Assembly: GCA_012842605.1 (NCBI GenBank)
Contig: DUSN01000080.1
Span: 62,001-126,000, forward strand
DNA length: 64,000 nucleotides
Source of the DNA: Clostridiales bacterium
Lineage (GTDB): Bacteria > Bacillota > Clostridia > Caldicoprobacterales > DTU083
Reading direction: 5' to 3'
The translations under genes and the position numbers were made by a program. Of the stretch, positions 8,635 to 18,250 are shown in pieces; the stretch's first letter is position 1; every line of letters starts with the position of its first letter. Under the pieces are notes generated by a model. That model was not told the DNA's origin, searched no databases, and worked only from the letters and a program-made list of their open reading frames with translations.

Positions 8635-10359
8635 ATGGACAAACAAAGGGTGGCAGATATTCTCAGTGAAATAGGACTTTACCTTGAACTAAAGGGTGAA
8701 AACCCATTTAAGATTCGTGCATATGAGAATGCAGCCAGGATCATCAGAAATTTGGATGAGGATTTGGAGACTCTGGTTAAGGAAAATAAACTGGGCAGCA
8801 TAAAGGGAATAGGGAAAGCCTTAGAGCAAAAAGTAACCGAGTTGATTACCACAGGAAATCTGAAGTATTACCAGGACCTTAAGGCAGAATTTCCGCCCAG
8901 TTTGTTCGAGCTGCTTAAGATACCCGGACTTGGAGCAAAGAAAATCCAGGTTTTATATAACACCTTGGGGATATCAACCATAGGCGAGCTTGAGTATGCA
9001 TGCAATGAAAACCGGCTGGTAAACTTACCGGGTTTCGGGCAAAAGACGCAGGAAAACATATTAAAGGGAATTGCCCATGTACGCACCGCTGCCGGGAGAT
9101 ACCTGCTGCATGAGGCAGGCACCATGGCCTGGTCCCTCCTGCAGGATTTGAAGGACTGCCCTCAGATTATGAATTTGAGCATAGCCGGCAGCCTGCGCAG
9201 GAATAAAGAGATCATTAAAGATATTGATATTATAGCTTCTTCATCGGATGCGGAAAAGGTGATAAACTGTTTTGTCTCGCTGCCGGATATAGCTGAAGTT
9301 GTCGGCCGCGGTCCCACGAAAACCAGTGTCCGGCTGCAAGGCGGTATTGCAGTGGATTTGCGGCTGGTATTGCCTGAACAGTATCCGTATGCTCTGCATC
9401 ATTTTACAGGGAGCAAGGAGCATAATACCAAAATGAGGCATATAGCAAAATCCCTGGGGCTGAAAATGAATGAATACGGGCTGTTTTGCGAGGAAGACGG
9501 TTCTTTGCTTGCCTGCGGCAGTGAAGAGGAAATATTCAAAGCCCTGGGCATGTCCTATATTCCTCCGGAATTGCGGGAGGACATGGGTGAGATCGAAGCC
9601 GCTCTGGAAGACAGAGTGCCGGTATTGGTTGAAAGCAAAGACATAAGGGGAATCTTTCATTTTCATACCCAATACAGCGATGGCAGCAATTCCATTCGTG
9701 ATCTGGCGGTAGAATTGCGAAAACAGGGTTACAGGTATATGGGTATATCTGATCACAGCCGGTCTGCCTTTTACGCAGGAGGGTTAAATGCAGATAGCAT
9801 TAGAAGGCAGCATGCAGAAATCGATGCATTGAACCAGTTATGGGATGACTTCTATATTTTTAAAGGCATTGAATCAGATATCCTGCCGGACGGAACTTTG
9901 GACTATCCCGATGATATGCTTAGCTGCTTTGACTTTGTTATTGCATCAGTGCATTCGCAGTTTCGTATGGACAAGGACAGTATGACAAAAAGGATATTGA
10001 AAGCTATGGATAATCCTTATACCACTATATTAGGCCATCCAACCGGCAGGCTTTTGCTGTCCAGAGACGGTTATGAATTGGATTTGGAGCAAATACTGGA
10101 TAAAGCTGCCCAAAAAGGCATTATCCTTGAGATTAATGCCAATCCCCACAGGCTGGATTTGGACTGGCGCTGGGTGAAAAAGGCAAGGGAAATGGGCATC
10201 AAGTTTATGATAAATCCCGATGCCCACAGCATATCAGAAATATCAAATACCGGTTTTGGTGTTGCAATGGCCCGAAAGGGCTGGTGTGAAAAAGAAGATA
10301 TATTAAACTGCCTTGATACGGACAGCATGAAGAGCTTTTTATTAAGCAAAAGGAAGTAG
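8635..10359 (+). CDS. polX: DNA polymerase X with PHP 3'-5' exonuclease domain
   Basis: 574 residues. The enzyme is a gap-filling repair polymerase. ATG 8635 is preferred over GTG 8626 because GGGTGA lies 5 nt before it. The N-terminal lyase-like 8-kDa domain and helix-hairpin-helix motifs (SIKGIGKALEQK, IPGLGAKK, LPGFGQK) precede the palm, where D196, D198 and D241 form the metal-binding triad. The PHP domain starts near residue 340, with H342, H344 and D349 visible (HFHTQYSD) and further His/Asp residues in SVHS, ILGHPTGR and NPDAHS. The full set suggests an active proofreading nuclease. The end converges on the aminomutase gene with no clear terminator between them. Confidence 0.95.
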   Translation: MDKQRVADILSEIGLYLELKGENPFKIRAYENAARIIRNLDEDLETLVKENKLGSIKGIGKALEQKVTELITTGNLKYYQDLKAEFPPSLFELLKIPGLGAKKIQVLYNTLGISTIGELEYACNENRLVNLPGFGQKTQENILKGIAHVRTAAGRYLLHEAGTMAWSLLQDLKDCPQIMNLSIAGSLRRNKEIIKDIDIIASSSDAEKVINCFVSLPDIAEVVGRGPTKTSVRLQGGIAVDLRLVLPEQYPYALHHFTGSKEHNTKMRHIAKSLGLKMNEYGLFCEEDGSLLACGSEEEIFKALGMSYIPPELREDMGEIEAALEDRVPVLVESKDIRGIFHFHTQYSDGSNSIRDLAVELRKQGYRYMGISDHSRSAFYAGGLNADSIRRQHAEIDALNQLWDDFYIFKGIESDILPDGTLDYPDDMLSCFDFVIASVHSQFRMDKDSMTKRILKAMDNPYTTILGHPTGRLLLSRDGYELDLEQILDKAAQKGIILEINANPHRLDLDWRWVKKAREMGIKFMINPDAHSISEISNTGFGVAMARKGWCEKEDILNCLDTDSMKSFLLSKRK

Positions 10360-10378
10360 GATATTAAAATACATTTTG

Positions 10379-11683
10379 CTATTCAGCTATAGCATCTGCC
10401 TCACGCATGTATTTGCGTGCATTTTTGATTGCCTTTTTTATATCTACAGTAGGAGGATTTTTATATTTGAATATTTTGCCTTCCCAGGTTCGGAAGGTTA
10501 CGGTATTATGCCCTCTTGAGACTAAATATGTTGGCAATACGGGGGTTTTGCCCGCTCCTCCGGGAGCATTTATGATATATGTCGGTATGGCCATGCCTGA
10601 AGTACGCCCTCGCAGGTGTTCCATAATCTCGATGCCCTCATCAACGGAACATAAGAAGTGGCTTGTTCCCTTAACCTGCTTGGGATGGAATATATAATAG
10701 GGACGAACCCGAATTTTCAGCAATTCATGATTCAAACATTGAACTATATACTTGTCGTTGTTGACTCCGTTAAGCAAAACCATTTGATTCCCCAGTGGTA
10801 TTCCGCTGTCTGCCAGCATTTCAGCGGCTCTCTTTGCATCTCTTGTAATCTCTTTCGGATGATTGAAATGGGTATTAATATAAATTGGATGATATTTTTT
10901 AAGCATGGAGCATAGTTGTGGAGTAATTCTCTGAGGCAGTGTAACAATTGACCGTGTACCCAGGCGGATTATCTCCACGTGTGGAATGGCACGAATACTG
11001 CTGATAAGCCATTCCAGCACATTGTTCTCCAGCATCAGGGAATCTCCGCCGGTGATGAGAACATCCCGTATTTCCGGATTTTCTTTGATGTAATCTATAG
11101 ACTCCTGCAATACCTTTTTGGACTTATGCCTGTCTACCTGTCCGATATTGCGCCTTCGCTGGCAAAACCGGCAGTAATTGGCGCATTGATTGGTTACATT
11201 TATAATAAGCCTGTCTGGATAGCGGCGGGTTATGGACCCTGCCGGATTTGTAAACTCCTCACCCATGGGATCCATTTCTCCGGTAGTATCAGCCAGTTCA
11301 GCCATGGAAGGCAGTCCCATCAAACGGATGGGATCAAAGGGGTCATCAGGATCCATCAGGCTTGCATAATAAGGTGAAACTGCCCACCGGTATTTTTGAG
11401 AAAGCACCGTAAGTTCATGCTTGTCTTCATCGGTTAAGTTGATTACTTTGCTCAGGGTATTCACATCATTAATGATATGATTCAGCTGCCATTTCCAGTT
11501 GTTCCAGTCTTCTTCTCCTGCTCGGAAATGCTCAAGCAGCTTCTGCTTTGAGGCATTAAATGCTTGCTGCATTTCTATGCCTTTGGGTATTCTTTTTTTA
11601 GCCTCCAGGTATTCGCTGGCCTTGCCGGCAAGCTCTGCAGCCCGCTGAAGGGATACTTGCCTGCTGCTGAGTCTTTCCTCCAT
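10379..11683 (-). CDS. eam: Glutamate 2,3-aminomutase (radical SAM, PLP)
   Basis: 434 residues. The enzyme converts L-glutamate to beta-glutamate, a compatible solute. The radical-SAM cluster motif is C167-x3-C171-x2-C174, followed by QRRRNIGQ. In lysine 2,3-aminomutase two Asp residues hold the substrate amino group. Here the equivalent positions are K335 (IFHPKQ) and N372 (INAPGG), 37 residues apart, which is the substitution reported for the clostridial glutamate enzyme. The start is supported by AAGGAAGGA upstream. No beta-lysine acetyltransferase (ablB) neighbours it, which also argues against a lysine role. Known members use PLP and a [4Fe-4S] cluster. Confidence 0.88.
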   Translation of the reverse strand: MEERLSSRQVSLQRAAELAGKASEYLEAKKRIPKGIEMQQAFNASKQKLLEHFRAGEEDWNNWKWQLNHIINDVNTLSKVINLTDEDKHELTVLSQKYRWAVSPYYASLMDPDDPFDPIRLMGLPSMAELADTTGEMDPMGEEFTNPAGSITRRYPDRLIINVTNQCANYCRFCQRRRNIGQVDRHKSKKVLQESIDYIKENPEIRDVLITGGDSLMLENNVLEWLISSIRAIPHVEIIRLGTRSIVTLPQRITPQLCSMLKKYHPIYINTHFNHPKEITRDAKRAAEMLADSGIPLGNQMVLLNGVNNDKYIVQCLNHELLKIRVRPYYIFHPKQVKGTSHFLCSVDEGIEIMEHLRGRTSGMAIPTYIINAPGGAGKTPVLPTYLVSRGHNTVTFRTWEGKIFKYKNPPTVDIKKAIKNARKYMREADAIAE

Positions 11684-11958
11684 TAGTATCCTTCCTTTCT
11701 ATTATTAGTATTTAATTAAGTAAAAATTGAAAAAAATGAAGCTTTTTATTCATTATATCATAAAATGAAAGGGTATTTAAGTTAAAAATGCATATTATTC
11801 ATTAAACTAGTAGTGTTTTATAATTTACAAAAAAGATTACAAATCTAAGAAACAGAAAAGAATTATTATAAACAATTATTACTTTGAAAGTTATATTAAT
11901 AAAGGGTATTATATGGAATGAAGAATTTGCTATTGTATCGAGGAAGGCTGTGACGTTT

Positions 11959-13728
11959 ATGATTAACGGAAATATACAAGGACTGTCCAAACAGATTCTT
12001 TCCAGGCTTGAAAGCCTATATGAGATTACCATAGAGAGAGAGAATTATCTGTCAGAAGAGCTGGTATTGCAGCTTTGTGAACTTACCGGGCTCATCAACA
12101 GGGAAATATCAGTTTATCTGAACCGCAGGGGCGAGATAATGGATATTTCGGTGGGAGAGCTGGGGCAGGTTTCCCTGCCGAATATGAACCTGCGAAGAAG
12201 TGATGTGCGGCTCAGCGGGATCAGGTGCATCCATACTCACCCCGGAGGCAGCGGTAAATTGTCCGGTGTTGATTTGAATTCCCTGCGCGTTCTTCGCTTT
12301 GATGCCATGACAGCTATAGGAGTACAGGAGAATAATTTCAGAGAAGCATATACGGGTTTTCTGAATCCGCCGGAAGAACAGGAGCCTTATACCATATATG
12401 GCCCTTTGACACTGGCTGAATTGTGCTCAGAAGAATGGATGCGGGAAATAAGGCGTATTGATCCATTGATAGGACTGCCTGATGCGGTGGAAACCCTGGA
12501 GGATAATGAAGAAAGGGCAATTTTGATTGGACTGGACGACAGGGGAGAAGGGATCCGCTCGGTGGATGAACTGGAAGAACTTGCTAAAACAGCCGGTGCC
12601 AGGGTTTTGTATAAAACAACTCAAAACAGGAAGATGCCTGAACCTGCTACCTATATAGGAAGGGGCAAGGCAGCCGAGCTGGCTCTGCTTTGTCAGTCCT
12701 TGAATGCTAATCTGGTTATAGCAGATGATGAGCTGACTGCGGTGCAAATTAAAAATCTTGAGGAAATCCTTGGGGTAAAAGTAATAGACCGTACTACACT
12801 AATATTGGACATCTTCTCCAGGCATGCCGTATCAAAGGAGGGAAAGCTCCAGGTGGAACTGGCTCAGCTTAAGTACAGGCTGCCCAGGCTGATGGGCATG
12901 GGCCATGTTCTTTCCCGGCTGGGGGGCGGCATAGGCACAAGAGGCCCGGGAGAAAAAAAGCTGGAGACTGACAGAAGGCATATATACAGAAGGATATATG
13001 AGATAGAATCCGAGCTGGAAAAAGTTAAAGAACGAAGAAGTGCCCTTCGCAGCAAAAGGGAAAAGGATGGCATCCCTATTTGTGCGCTGACCGGGTATAC
13101 CAATGCAGGAAAGAGCACCCTCATGAATGCTCTCAGCGGCAGCAATGTTCTGGTAGCTAACAAGCTGTTTGCCACCCTTGATCCTGTGTCCAGGGGAATA
13201 AATCTGCCCAACGGTCAAAATATCCTGCTTATAGATACGGTAGGGTTCATCAATAAACTGCCCCATGATTTGGTTGAGGCCTTTCACTCCACCCTGGAAG
13301 AGGTTGTAGAAGCCGATCTGCTGCTCCATGTAGTGGATGCCGGATCACCCTATTTAATGGAACAGATGATGGTTGTAAAAAGTGTGCTTGCAAAATTAGG
13401 AGCAAATCAGAAAATGATAACCGTTTACAATAAAATAGATACTGTGCAGGATCCTTCAGCTCTGCCTCCGGAAAAGCCGCAGGTTTGCATTTCTGCCTTG
13501 ACCGGCTACGGCCTGGATGAGTTGATAGCTTTAATTCAGGATAACCTTCCTGTAAAAATGCACCGGGTAAACTTAATGCTGCCTTATAACCAGGGAAATA
13601 TGTATTCCATGCTCCATGAAGAAAGCAATATTCTGTCCGAAGAATTTACACCGGACGGGATTAAAATGGAAGTTGAAGTGGACGATAAACTATTGGGAAA
13701 AGTGAAAAGTTTCATGCATTCTGTTTAA
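11959..13728 (+). CDS. hflX: GTPase HflX with an N-terminal JAB/RadC-like domain
   Basis: 589 residues, against roughly 400-430 for many HflX proteins. HflX binds and splits stalled ribosomes. ATG 11959 is used, with AGGAAGG about 11 nt upstream. The C-terminal part has the glycine-rich HflX loop (GGGIGTRGPGE) and GTPase motifs: G1 GYTNAGKST (379-387), G3 DTVGF (426-430) and G4 NKID (491-494). The extra N-terminal 170 residues carry H92-x-H94-x7-S102-x2-D105 (HTHP...SGVD), the JAMM/RadC metal-binding pattern, preceded by a strand-rich segment. I believe this extension is widespread in clostridial HflX, but its role is unknown to me. Confidence 0.93.
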   Translation: MINGNIQGLSKQILSRLESLYEITIERENYLSEELVLQLCELTGLINREISVYLNRRGEIMDISVGELGQVSLPNMNLRRSDVRLSGIRCIHTHPGGSGKLSGVDLNSLRVLRFDAMTAIGVQENNFREAYTGFLNPPEEQEPYTIYGPLTLAELCSEEWMREIRRIDPLIGLPDAVETLEDNEERAILIGLDDRGEGIRSVDELEELAKTAGARVLYKTTQNRKMPEPATYIGRGKAAELALLCQSLNANLVIADDELTAVQIKNLEEILGVKVIDRTTLILDIFSRHAVSKEGKLQVELAQLKYRLPRLMGMGHVLSRLGGGIGTRGPGEKKLETDRRHIYRRIYEIESELEKVKERRSALRSKREKDGIPICALTGYTNAGKSTLMNALSGSNVLVANKLFATLDPVSRGINLPNGQNILLIDTVGFINKLPHDLVEAFHSTLEEVVEADLLLHVVDAGSPYLMEQMMVVKSVLAKLGANQKMITVYNKIDTVQDPSALPPEKPQVCISALTGYGLDELIALIQDNLPVKMHRVNLMLPYNQGNMYSMLHEESNILSEEFTPDGIKMEVEVDDKLLGKVKSFMHSV

Positions 13729-13784
13729 TCCGTGTGCCATTGGGTAATATAGTTATAGATGGAATAAGTCAAGGAGGAATGTTC

Positions 13785-13976
13785 GTGAAGGTATATGTTG
13801 ATCAGGATTTGTGCATCAGCTGCGGCTTGTGCATCAGCACCTGCGAGGATGTGTTCCATTGGAACGATGATGACAAGGCTGAGGCAATAGATGAAGAGGT
13901 TCCTTCGGATTTGGAGGATAAGGTACAGGAGGCTATAGAAGGCTGCCCCACTGAAGCAATTAAAGAGGTTGAATAA
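13785..13976 (+). CDS. Single-cluster [4Fe-4S] ferredoxin
   Basis: 63 residues, a small electron carrier. GTG 13785 is chosen because AAGGAGGA (13771-13778) gives a 6-nt spacing, whereas ATG 13779 directly abuts the SD. CxxCxxCxxxC (CISCGLCISTC) plus a distal GCPTEAI gives the pattern of Thermotoga-type monocluster ferredoxins, where three clustered cysteines and the distal one bind the cluster and the remaining cysteine may form a disulfide. The C-terminal half is acidic. It lies 56 nt after hflX and may be co-transcribed with it. Confidence 0.9.
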   Translation: MKVYVDQDLCISCGLCISTCEDVFHWNDDDKAEAIDEEVPSDLEDKVQEAIEGCPTEAIKEVE

Positions 13977-13991
13977 AAATCCCCCTTTTGC

Positions 13992-14039
13992 AAAAGAAAA
14001 CCACTGCTTAATGCAGCGGCTTTCTTTTTTTTTTTTTTT
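13992..14039. terminator. Terminator between convergent ferredoxin and glyQS genes
   Basis: GAAAACCACTGC and GCAGCGGCTTTC arms are followed by a T-run of about 16 on the plus strand. On the minus strand the same hairpin is followed by a shorter T-rich run, so it may act in both directions. Confidence 0.8.
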
Positions 14040-14097
14040 CTGTAAAAATGCCAGAAGCTCAGTCTTACTGAATTTAACCTTTATTTAGCTCAACTTC

Positions 14098-15489
14098 CTA
14101 AAATCCTGTCTTCTCTTCCAGATAATCTGCCAGTTCATCGATAGAAATTCGAATTTGATCCATTGTATCGCGGTCACGCACTGTAACTGTCTGATTTTCC
14201 AGTGTCTCAAAGTCAATTGTAATGCAGAAAGGTGTTCCTATTTCATCCTCTCTGCGGTAGCGCTTGCCTATGCTCCCTGTTTCATCATAGTCTACGCTGA
14301 ACTTGCGGGACAGCTTCTGGTACAATTCCTCGGCCGGCTCTTTCAGCTTTTTAGTGAGGGGAAGAACAGCTGCCTTGAAAGGAGCCAGTGCAGGATGCAG
14401 CTTTAAAACCACACGGCTGTCTCCATTGTCCAACTCTTCCTCTGCATAAGCTTCACACAGGAAAGCAAGCAGTACCCGGTCAGCACCTAATGAAGGCTCA
14501 ATGCAATAGGGAATGTATTGCTCATTTGTAACCGGATCAAGGTAATTGAAGTTTTCTCCGGAATGTTCGGCATGCTGCTTCAGATCAAAATCGGTACGGT
14601 CGGCAATGCCCCACAGCTCGCCCCATCCGAAGGGGAACAGGTATTCAATATCGGTAGTGGCATTACTGTAATGTGAAAGTTCTTCCTTCGAATGATCGCG
14701 CATCTTTATGTGTTCTTCGGATATTCCTAAGTTCAGCAGCCAGTCTTTGCAGAAATTCCTCCAGTATTCAAACCATTCAAGGTCTTCCCCGGGCTTGCAG
14801 AAGAATTCCAGTTCCATCTGCTCAAATTCCCTTGTGCGGAAGATGAAGTTGCCCGGAGTAATTTCATTTCGGAAGGATTTGCCTATCTGCCCTATGCCGA
14901 ACGGGAGTTTCTTTCTTGTGGTGCGGAGTACATTTTTAAAATTGACAAAGATGCCTTGAGCAGTTTCCGGGCGCAGGTACAGCTCGGACTTGGAATCTTC
15001 GGTAACTCCCTGGAATGTTTTAAACATCAGGTTGAACTGGCGTATTGATGTAAAATTGGTCTTGCCGCACTCTGGGCAGGGAATATTGTTTTCCTTTATA
15101 TACTCTTCCATTCTGGCATTGGTCCATCCATCCACGGAAATGCCTTTTATTTCTTTTTCTCTATGATAGTCTTCGATCAGCTTGTCTGCACGGAATCTGG
15201 CCTTGCATTCCTTGCAGTCCATCAGCGGATCATTGAAGCCGCCGACATGACCCGATGCCACCCATGTTTGGGGATTCATAAGGATAGCCGAGTCCATACC
15301 TACATTGTAGGGGCTTTCCTGAATGAACTTCTTCCACCACGCCTTTTTTATGTTGTTTTTTAATTCTACTCCCAAAGGGCCGTAATCCCAGCTGTTTGCC
15401 AGCCCGCCGTATATTTCAGATCCCGGAAAAATGAAGCCTCTGCCTTTGCATAATGCTACCAGTTTATCCATTTTGTTTTCAACAATCAT
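14098..15489 (-). CDS. glyQS: Glycyl-tRNA synthetase, dimeric type
   Basis: 463 residues. The enzyme charges tRNA-Gly and is the single-chain class II form (also called glyS), not the alpha2-beta2 form. Class II signatures are visible: [25 protein letters not shown] (motif 2 region), [10 protein letters not shown] and [10 protein letters not shown] (motif 3). A zinc-ribbon-like insertion is present (CKEC near residue 90, CPECGK near 137). The anticodon-binding domain is C-terminal, with [24 protein letters not shown] precedes the ATG at 15489. Expression is controlled by the T-box leader immediately upstream. Confidence 0.96.
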   Translation of the reverse strand: MIVENKMDKLVALCKGRGFIFPGSEIYGGLANSWDYGPLGVELKNNIKKAWWKKFIQESPYNVGMDSAILMNPQTWVASGHVGGFNDPLMDCKECKARFRADKLIEDYHREKEIKGISVDGWTNARMEEYIKENNIPCPECGKTNFTSIRQFNLMFKTFQGVTEDSKSELYLRPETAQGIFVNFKNVLRTTRKKLPFGIGQIGKSFRNEITPGNFIFRTREFEQMELEFFCKPGEDLEWFEYWRNFCKDWLLNLGISEEHIKMRDHSKEELSHYSNATTDIEYLFPFGWGELWGIADRTDFDLKQHAEHSGENFNYLDPVTNEQYIPYCIEPSLGADRVLLAFLCEAYAEEELDNGDSRVVLKLHPALAPFKAAVLPLTKKLKEPAEELYQKLSRKFSVDYDETGSIGKRYRREDEIGTPFCITIDFETLENQTVTVRDRDTMDQIRISIDELADYLEEKTGF

Positions 15490-15507
15490 TATTCTGTCTC
15501 TCCTTTC

Positions 15508-15727
15508 CTGTAAATGAATATAAAAAAGCCTTTCATCCCATGCAAAGGGACGAAAGACTTATCTTCCGCGGTTCCACCCTTTTTGATTCCTAAAAAAGGA
15601 ATCCCCTCTTTAATAACACCGGTTCAAGGACGCCTTCGTATCTGTATACCACCGGGCTTCCACCCGCCCCGGCTCGCTTATGGCAGGGACAGAATACTAC
15701 TACTTCCTGTCATTACCGCAAATCTTA
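15508..15727 (-). promoter_or_regulatory. T-box leader of glyQS
   Basis: On the minus strand the conserved T-box core GGGTGGAACCGCGG lies at about 15566-15581. It precedes a terminator hairpin (15526-15559, arms CTTTCGTCCC and GGGATGAAAG followed by TTTTTT). Upstream is a long stem I region with arms GTATTCTGT and ACAGATAC. Uncharged tRNA-Gly would pair with the leader and stabilise the antiterminator. A GGC triplet on the 3' side of stem I (GAAGGCG) is the likely specifier, but I did not fold the RNA. Confidence 0.92.
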
Positions 15728-15733
15728 AACATT

Positions 15734-15763
15734 ATTATTACCTAAACAACAAAGAATTGTCAA
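15734..15763 (-). promoter_or_regulatory. Promoter of the glyQS T-box transcript
   Basis: Read on the minus strand, TTGACA (15758-15763), an 18-bp spacer and AATAAT (15734-15739). The predicted start lies at the beginning of the T-box leader. Confidence 0.65.
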
Positions 15764-15951
15764 GTAAAACTTGCCCTTTTTGAAATTATCATGTACAATA
15801 TACGTAACATTTTATTGATCAATATCATAAAAAGCGGTTTAAGCTTATCTTGGCTGAGTTTTTGTACCTGGCTGGTAAGTTCCAGCTTGTACTGTAATTA
15901 TAATATTTAACGGGTTTCAAGATTTAATCTGAATCAGAGAAGGGGAAACAG

Positions 15952-16221
15952 ATGGTTGAAAGGGAGTTTGTAATAGAAAATGAAGCCGGTTTACATGCCA
16001 GACCAGCAGCAAGGCTGATTAAGGTTGCAAGCAGCTTTATGTCAGATATCAGCATTATTCGCAATGGTAAGACTGGCAATGCTAAAAGTCTTTTATCTGT
16101 ACTTGCTCTGGGTGTGTTTAAAGGTACCAAAATTACTATCAGAATTGACGGACCGGATGAAATCACAGCATTGTACAAGATCAGCAAATTAATAGAAAGC
16201 AATTTCTCTGAAGAAGATTAA
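15952..16221 (+). CDS. ptsH: HPr-family phosphocarrier protein
   Basis: 89 residues. HPr relays phosphate from enzyme I to sugar-specific EIIA and, when phosphorylated on Ser46, acts with CcpA in catabolite repression. H15 in GLHARPA and S46 in AKSLL both sit at the canonical HPr positions, so it is not a Crh-type protein lacking His15. The sequence around Ser46 (KSLLSVLALG) differs from the usual KSIMGVMSLG. No ptsI gene is adjacent. AAGGGGAA lies 7 nt upstream of the start. A short GGGCACC/GGTGTCC hairpin follows without a T-run. Confidence 0.88.
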   Translation: MVEREFVIENEAGLHARPAARLIKVASSFMSDISIIRNGKTGNAKSLLSVLALGVFKGTKITIRIDGPDEITALYKISKLIESNFSEED

Positions 16222-16367
16222 CAACAGGGCACCTCATGGTGTCCTTAACTATATCTGAACAATTCTGCCTCTATCCAAGCTGATTTCAAACAATTCATAT
16301 CCCAAGGAATTATATTTAAGATTCAGCAATAGTCTATATAGAGCAATTTTTTTTGGAGGCGACTTTC

Positions 16368-16907
16368 ATGTGGAGGTCATGGCATTATATGACGAACACA
16401 GGAGAAAATTTGGTTATCCGGCCTGCGTTTCCTGCAGATGCTGCTGACCTAGTAGAAACATTGGAAGAAGTGTCCAGGGAAGGGATATACTTGCTTAACG
16501 ATCATGCACCCAGGACAGCAGCTGAACAAGAGAAAATCATCAGATATCTGGACTGGTCAAGAAATTTAATTGCTGTTGCTCTATTGGACAATAGAATAGT
16601 AGGAGGAATTGGCATTTTTGTGGGTGGAATGTCTCCTAAATGCCAAACTTTCTGCAATTTAGGGATTCACCTCATAAAAAGCGCCAGATCAAAAGGTATT
16701 GGTACCAGGCTTATGACATACGGTATTAACTGGGCCAGGGAAAGAAAATACCACAAGATATGCTTAAGTGTCTTTTCAACCAATCTCCGGGCAATCAAAC
16801 TGTATCAAAAGATGGGTTTTGTGATAGAAGGCCGCAGACGGGAACAATATTATTTCATGAACCAATGGGTGGATGAAATATTAATGGCCAAATTCTTGCA
16901 GGAATGA
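16368..16907 (+). CDS. GNAT-family N-acetyltransferase
   Basis: 179 residues. ATG 16368 has GGAGG 8 nt upstream; a second in-frame ATG at 16389 also has a GGAGG. The acetyl-CoA loop is RSKGIG, followed by motif B (NLRAIKLYQKMGFVIEGRRREQY), which resembles L-amino acid or phosphinothricin-type acetyltransferases. The substrate cannot be told. It is only 32 nt ahead of the CPBP protease gene and the two may be co-transcribed. Confidence 0.87.
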   Translation: MWRSWHYMTNTGENLVIRPAFPADAADLVETLEEVSREGIYLLNDHAPRTAAEQEKIIRYLDWSRNLIAVALLDNRIVGGIGIFVGGMSPKCQTFCNLGIHLIKSARSKGIGTRLMTYGINWARERKYHKICLSVFSTNLRAIKLYQKMGFVIEGRRREQYYFMNQWVDEILMAKFLQE

Positions 16908-16939
16908 GACTGTTTTTACACAGGTAAGGGGAGTTGTTA

Positions 16940-17785
16940 ATGTTTTCTGATTTTGAATTTATCTTGCTGTTTCTGGTAAACATCTTAATAACCCTGGGAT
17001 TTTTTATTTTTGCTGTAATCTACTTTTTCATTGAAGCAGGCAATGCTACTCGTTTGACTGGTAAAAAAACTGTATTGACAAGTGCGCTAATTTGTGCCGC
17101 AGCTGTGATCAATGCACTTTTGACACGCTATGCTGTAACTTTTCCTAAGGTAGACGGATTTGATATGAATTCCGACTTTACTTTTATAACCAATATAATA
17201 TCAGCATTAATAGGCTTTTTTATTTATATCTGCTACATAAGAACCGGCCAGGGACTTGCTCCTTATGGCAGATTGCCTGGCAGCCTGCTGATCGGAGAAC
17301 GGAATGGTCCGATAAGGATTAACTGGAAATTGATTTTGACTCCCCTGCCTCTTCTTATTATCTGGACTTTTGCCTGGTTTTCGATATTTCCCCCTGAGCC
17401 TACTGAACTGGCTTATGCTACAAACCCTGAAGGGGATAATCTGATGTCATATGTCTACATTTTTTTCACAGCATCCATCCTGGCTCCTATACAGGAAGAA
17501 ATCATGTACCGTCATTTTGCCATGGGCTTGTTAGCCAAATGGTTTGGAGACAGTAAGCTGGCCGTTGCACTAAACATTGGCCTTTCAGCTTTTCTTTTTT
17601 CAATTGCTCATGTCGGTGTAGTTACGGAAGACTGGATAAAGATCGTGCAGATCATGCCTGCCGGTTTAGTTTTTGGTATTGTTAACAAGCAGGAGGGATT
17701 GGAGCATTCAATATTATCCCATTCTTTATTCAACACTGCTGTTATTCCCATAACAATGCTGCTTGAATATATAATGGGCATTTGA
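16940..17785 (+). CDS. CPBP-family intramembrane metalloprotease
   Basis: 281 residues, with about seven or eight hydrophobic segments. ATG 16940 has AAGGGGAG 6 nt upstream. The Abi/CPBP (Rce1-like) signature is complete: EExxxR (QEEIMYRHF), FxxxH (FSIAHV) and HxxxN (HSLFNT), forming the glutamate/histidine active site within the membrane. Members process prenylated proteins, bacteriocins or signalling factors. No peptide substrate gene is recognisable nearby, and the function here is open. Confidence 0.88.
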   Translation: MFSDFEFILLFLVNILITLGFFIFAVIYFFIEAGNATRLTGKKTVLTSALICAAAVINALLTRYAVTFPKVDGFDMNSDFTFITNIISALIGFFIYICYIRTGQGLAPYGRLPGSLLIGERNGPIRINWKLILTPLPLLIIWTFAWFSIFPPEPTELAYATNPEGDNLMSYVYIFFTASILAPIQEEIMYRHFAMGLLAKWFGDSKLAVALNIGLSAFLFSIAHVGVVTEDWIKIVQIMPAGLVFGIVNKQEGLEHSILSHSLFNTAVIPITMLLEYIMGI

Positions 17786-17878
17786 TTTTGTCAGCCTTTG
17801 CACCGCTTAGGTATAAAATGCCACCTGTTGGGAAGTATTAAAGTAATATGAAACTTTTTCCGACAAGAGGTGCAAGGG

Positions 17879-18142
17879 ATGAAAACCGGAGAACTAATCA
17901 GGGAGTACACGATAGAGGCAAACCTTAAACTGAATCAGCAATATAACGGGACCAAAGAAGCTATACAGCTGATAGCAGAAGAAAAAGCCAAAGAATTTAT
18001 GATGACAGGCGATATTGGACTTTCACTGGAAGAAAGGAAATACCTGGCGCAAATAATAGCCAGAAGCATGATGCAAAGCTTTTCACTGGGGTATGGTGTA
18101 GGCAAGGTGGAAGGTGAAACCAAAAAACAGATATATTTATAA
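17879..18142 (+). CDS. Small hypothetical protein, 87 aa
   Basis: I do not recognise this family. ATG 17879 is chosen over GTG 17870 because AGAGG ends 8 nt upstream. The protein is charged and mostly helical (ELIREYTIEANLKLNQQY, LSLEERKYLAQIIARS). It has no membrane segment or cysteines and ends in a glycine-rich stretch (LGYGVGKVEGE). It sits between the CPBP protease and the membrane phosphatase genes on the same strand, with about 100-nt gaps on each side. Confidence 0.65.
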   Translation: MKTGELIREYTIEANLKLNQQYNGTKEAIQLIAEEKAKEFMMTGDIGLSLEERKYLAQIIARSMMQSFSLGYGVGKVEGETKKQIYL

Positions 18143-18250
18143 TTTGATTGAAAAATGCTATATGCATTATACTTAATTGTAAGGGTATTAAATTCTATGG
18201 TATGATTATATAGAATTGTTGCGTCGCGGCAGTATACCGGAGGAAAAAAT

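Noticed and set aside
10360-10378. Terminator between polX and the aminomutase gene
   Set aside because: The 19-bp gap has no hairpin; convergent transcripts may read into each other.
12832-13329. Minus-strand frame of 165 codons
   Set aside because: It is antisense to the HflX GTPase domain and has no independent support.
15500-15730. A tRNA or small RNA gene next to glyQS
   Set aside because: The conserved GGTGGAACCGCGG element and terminator show it is a T-box leader, not a separate RNA gene.
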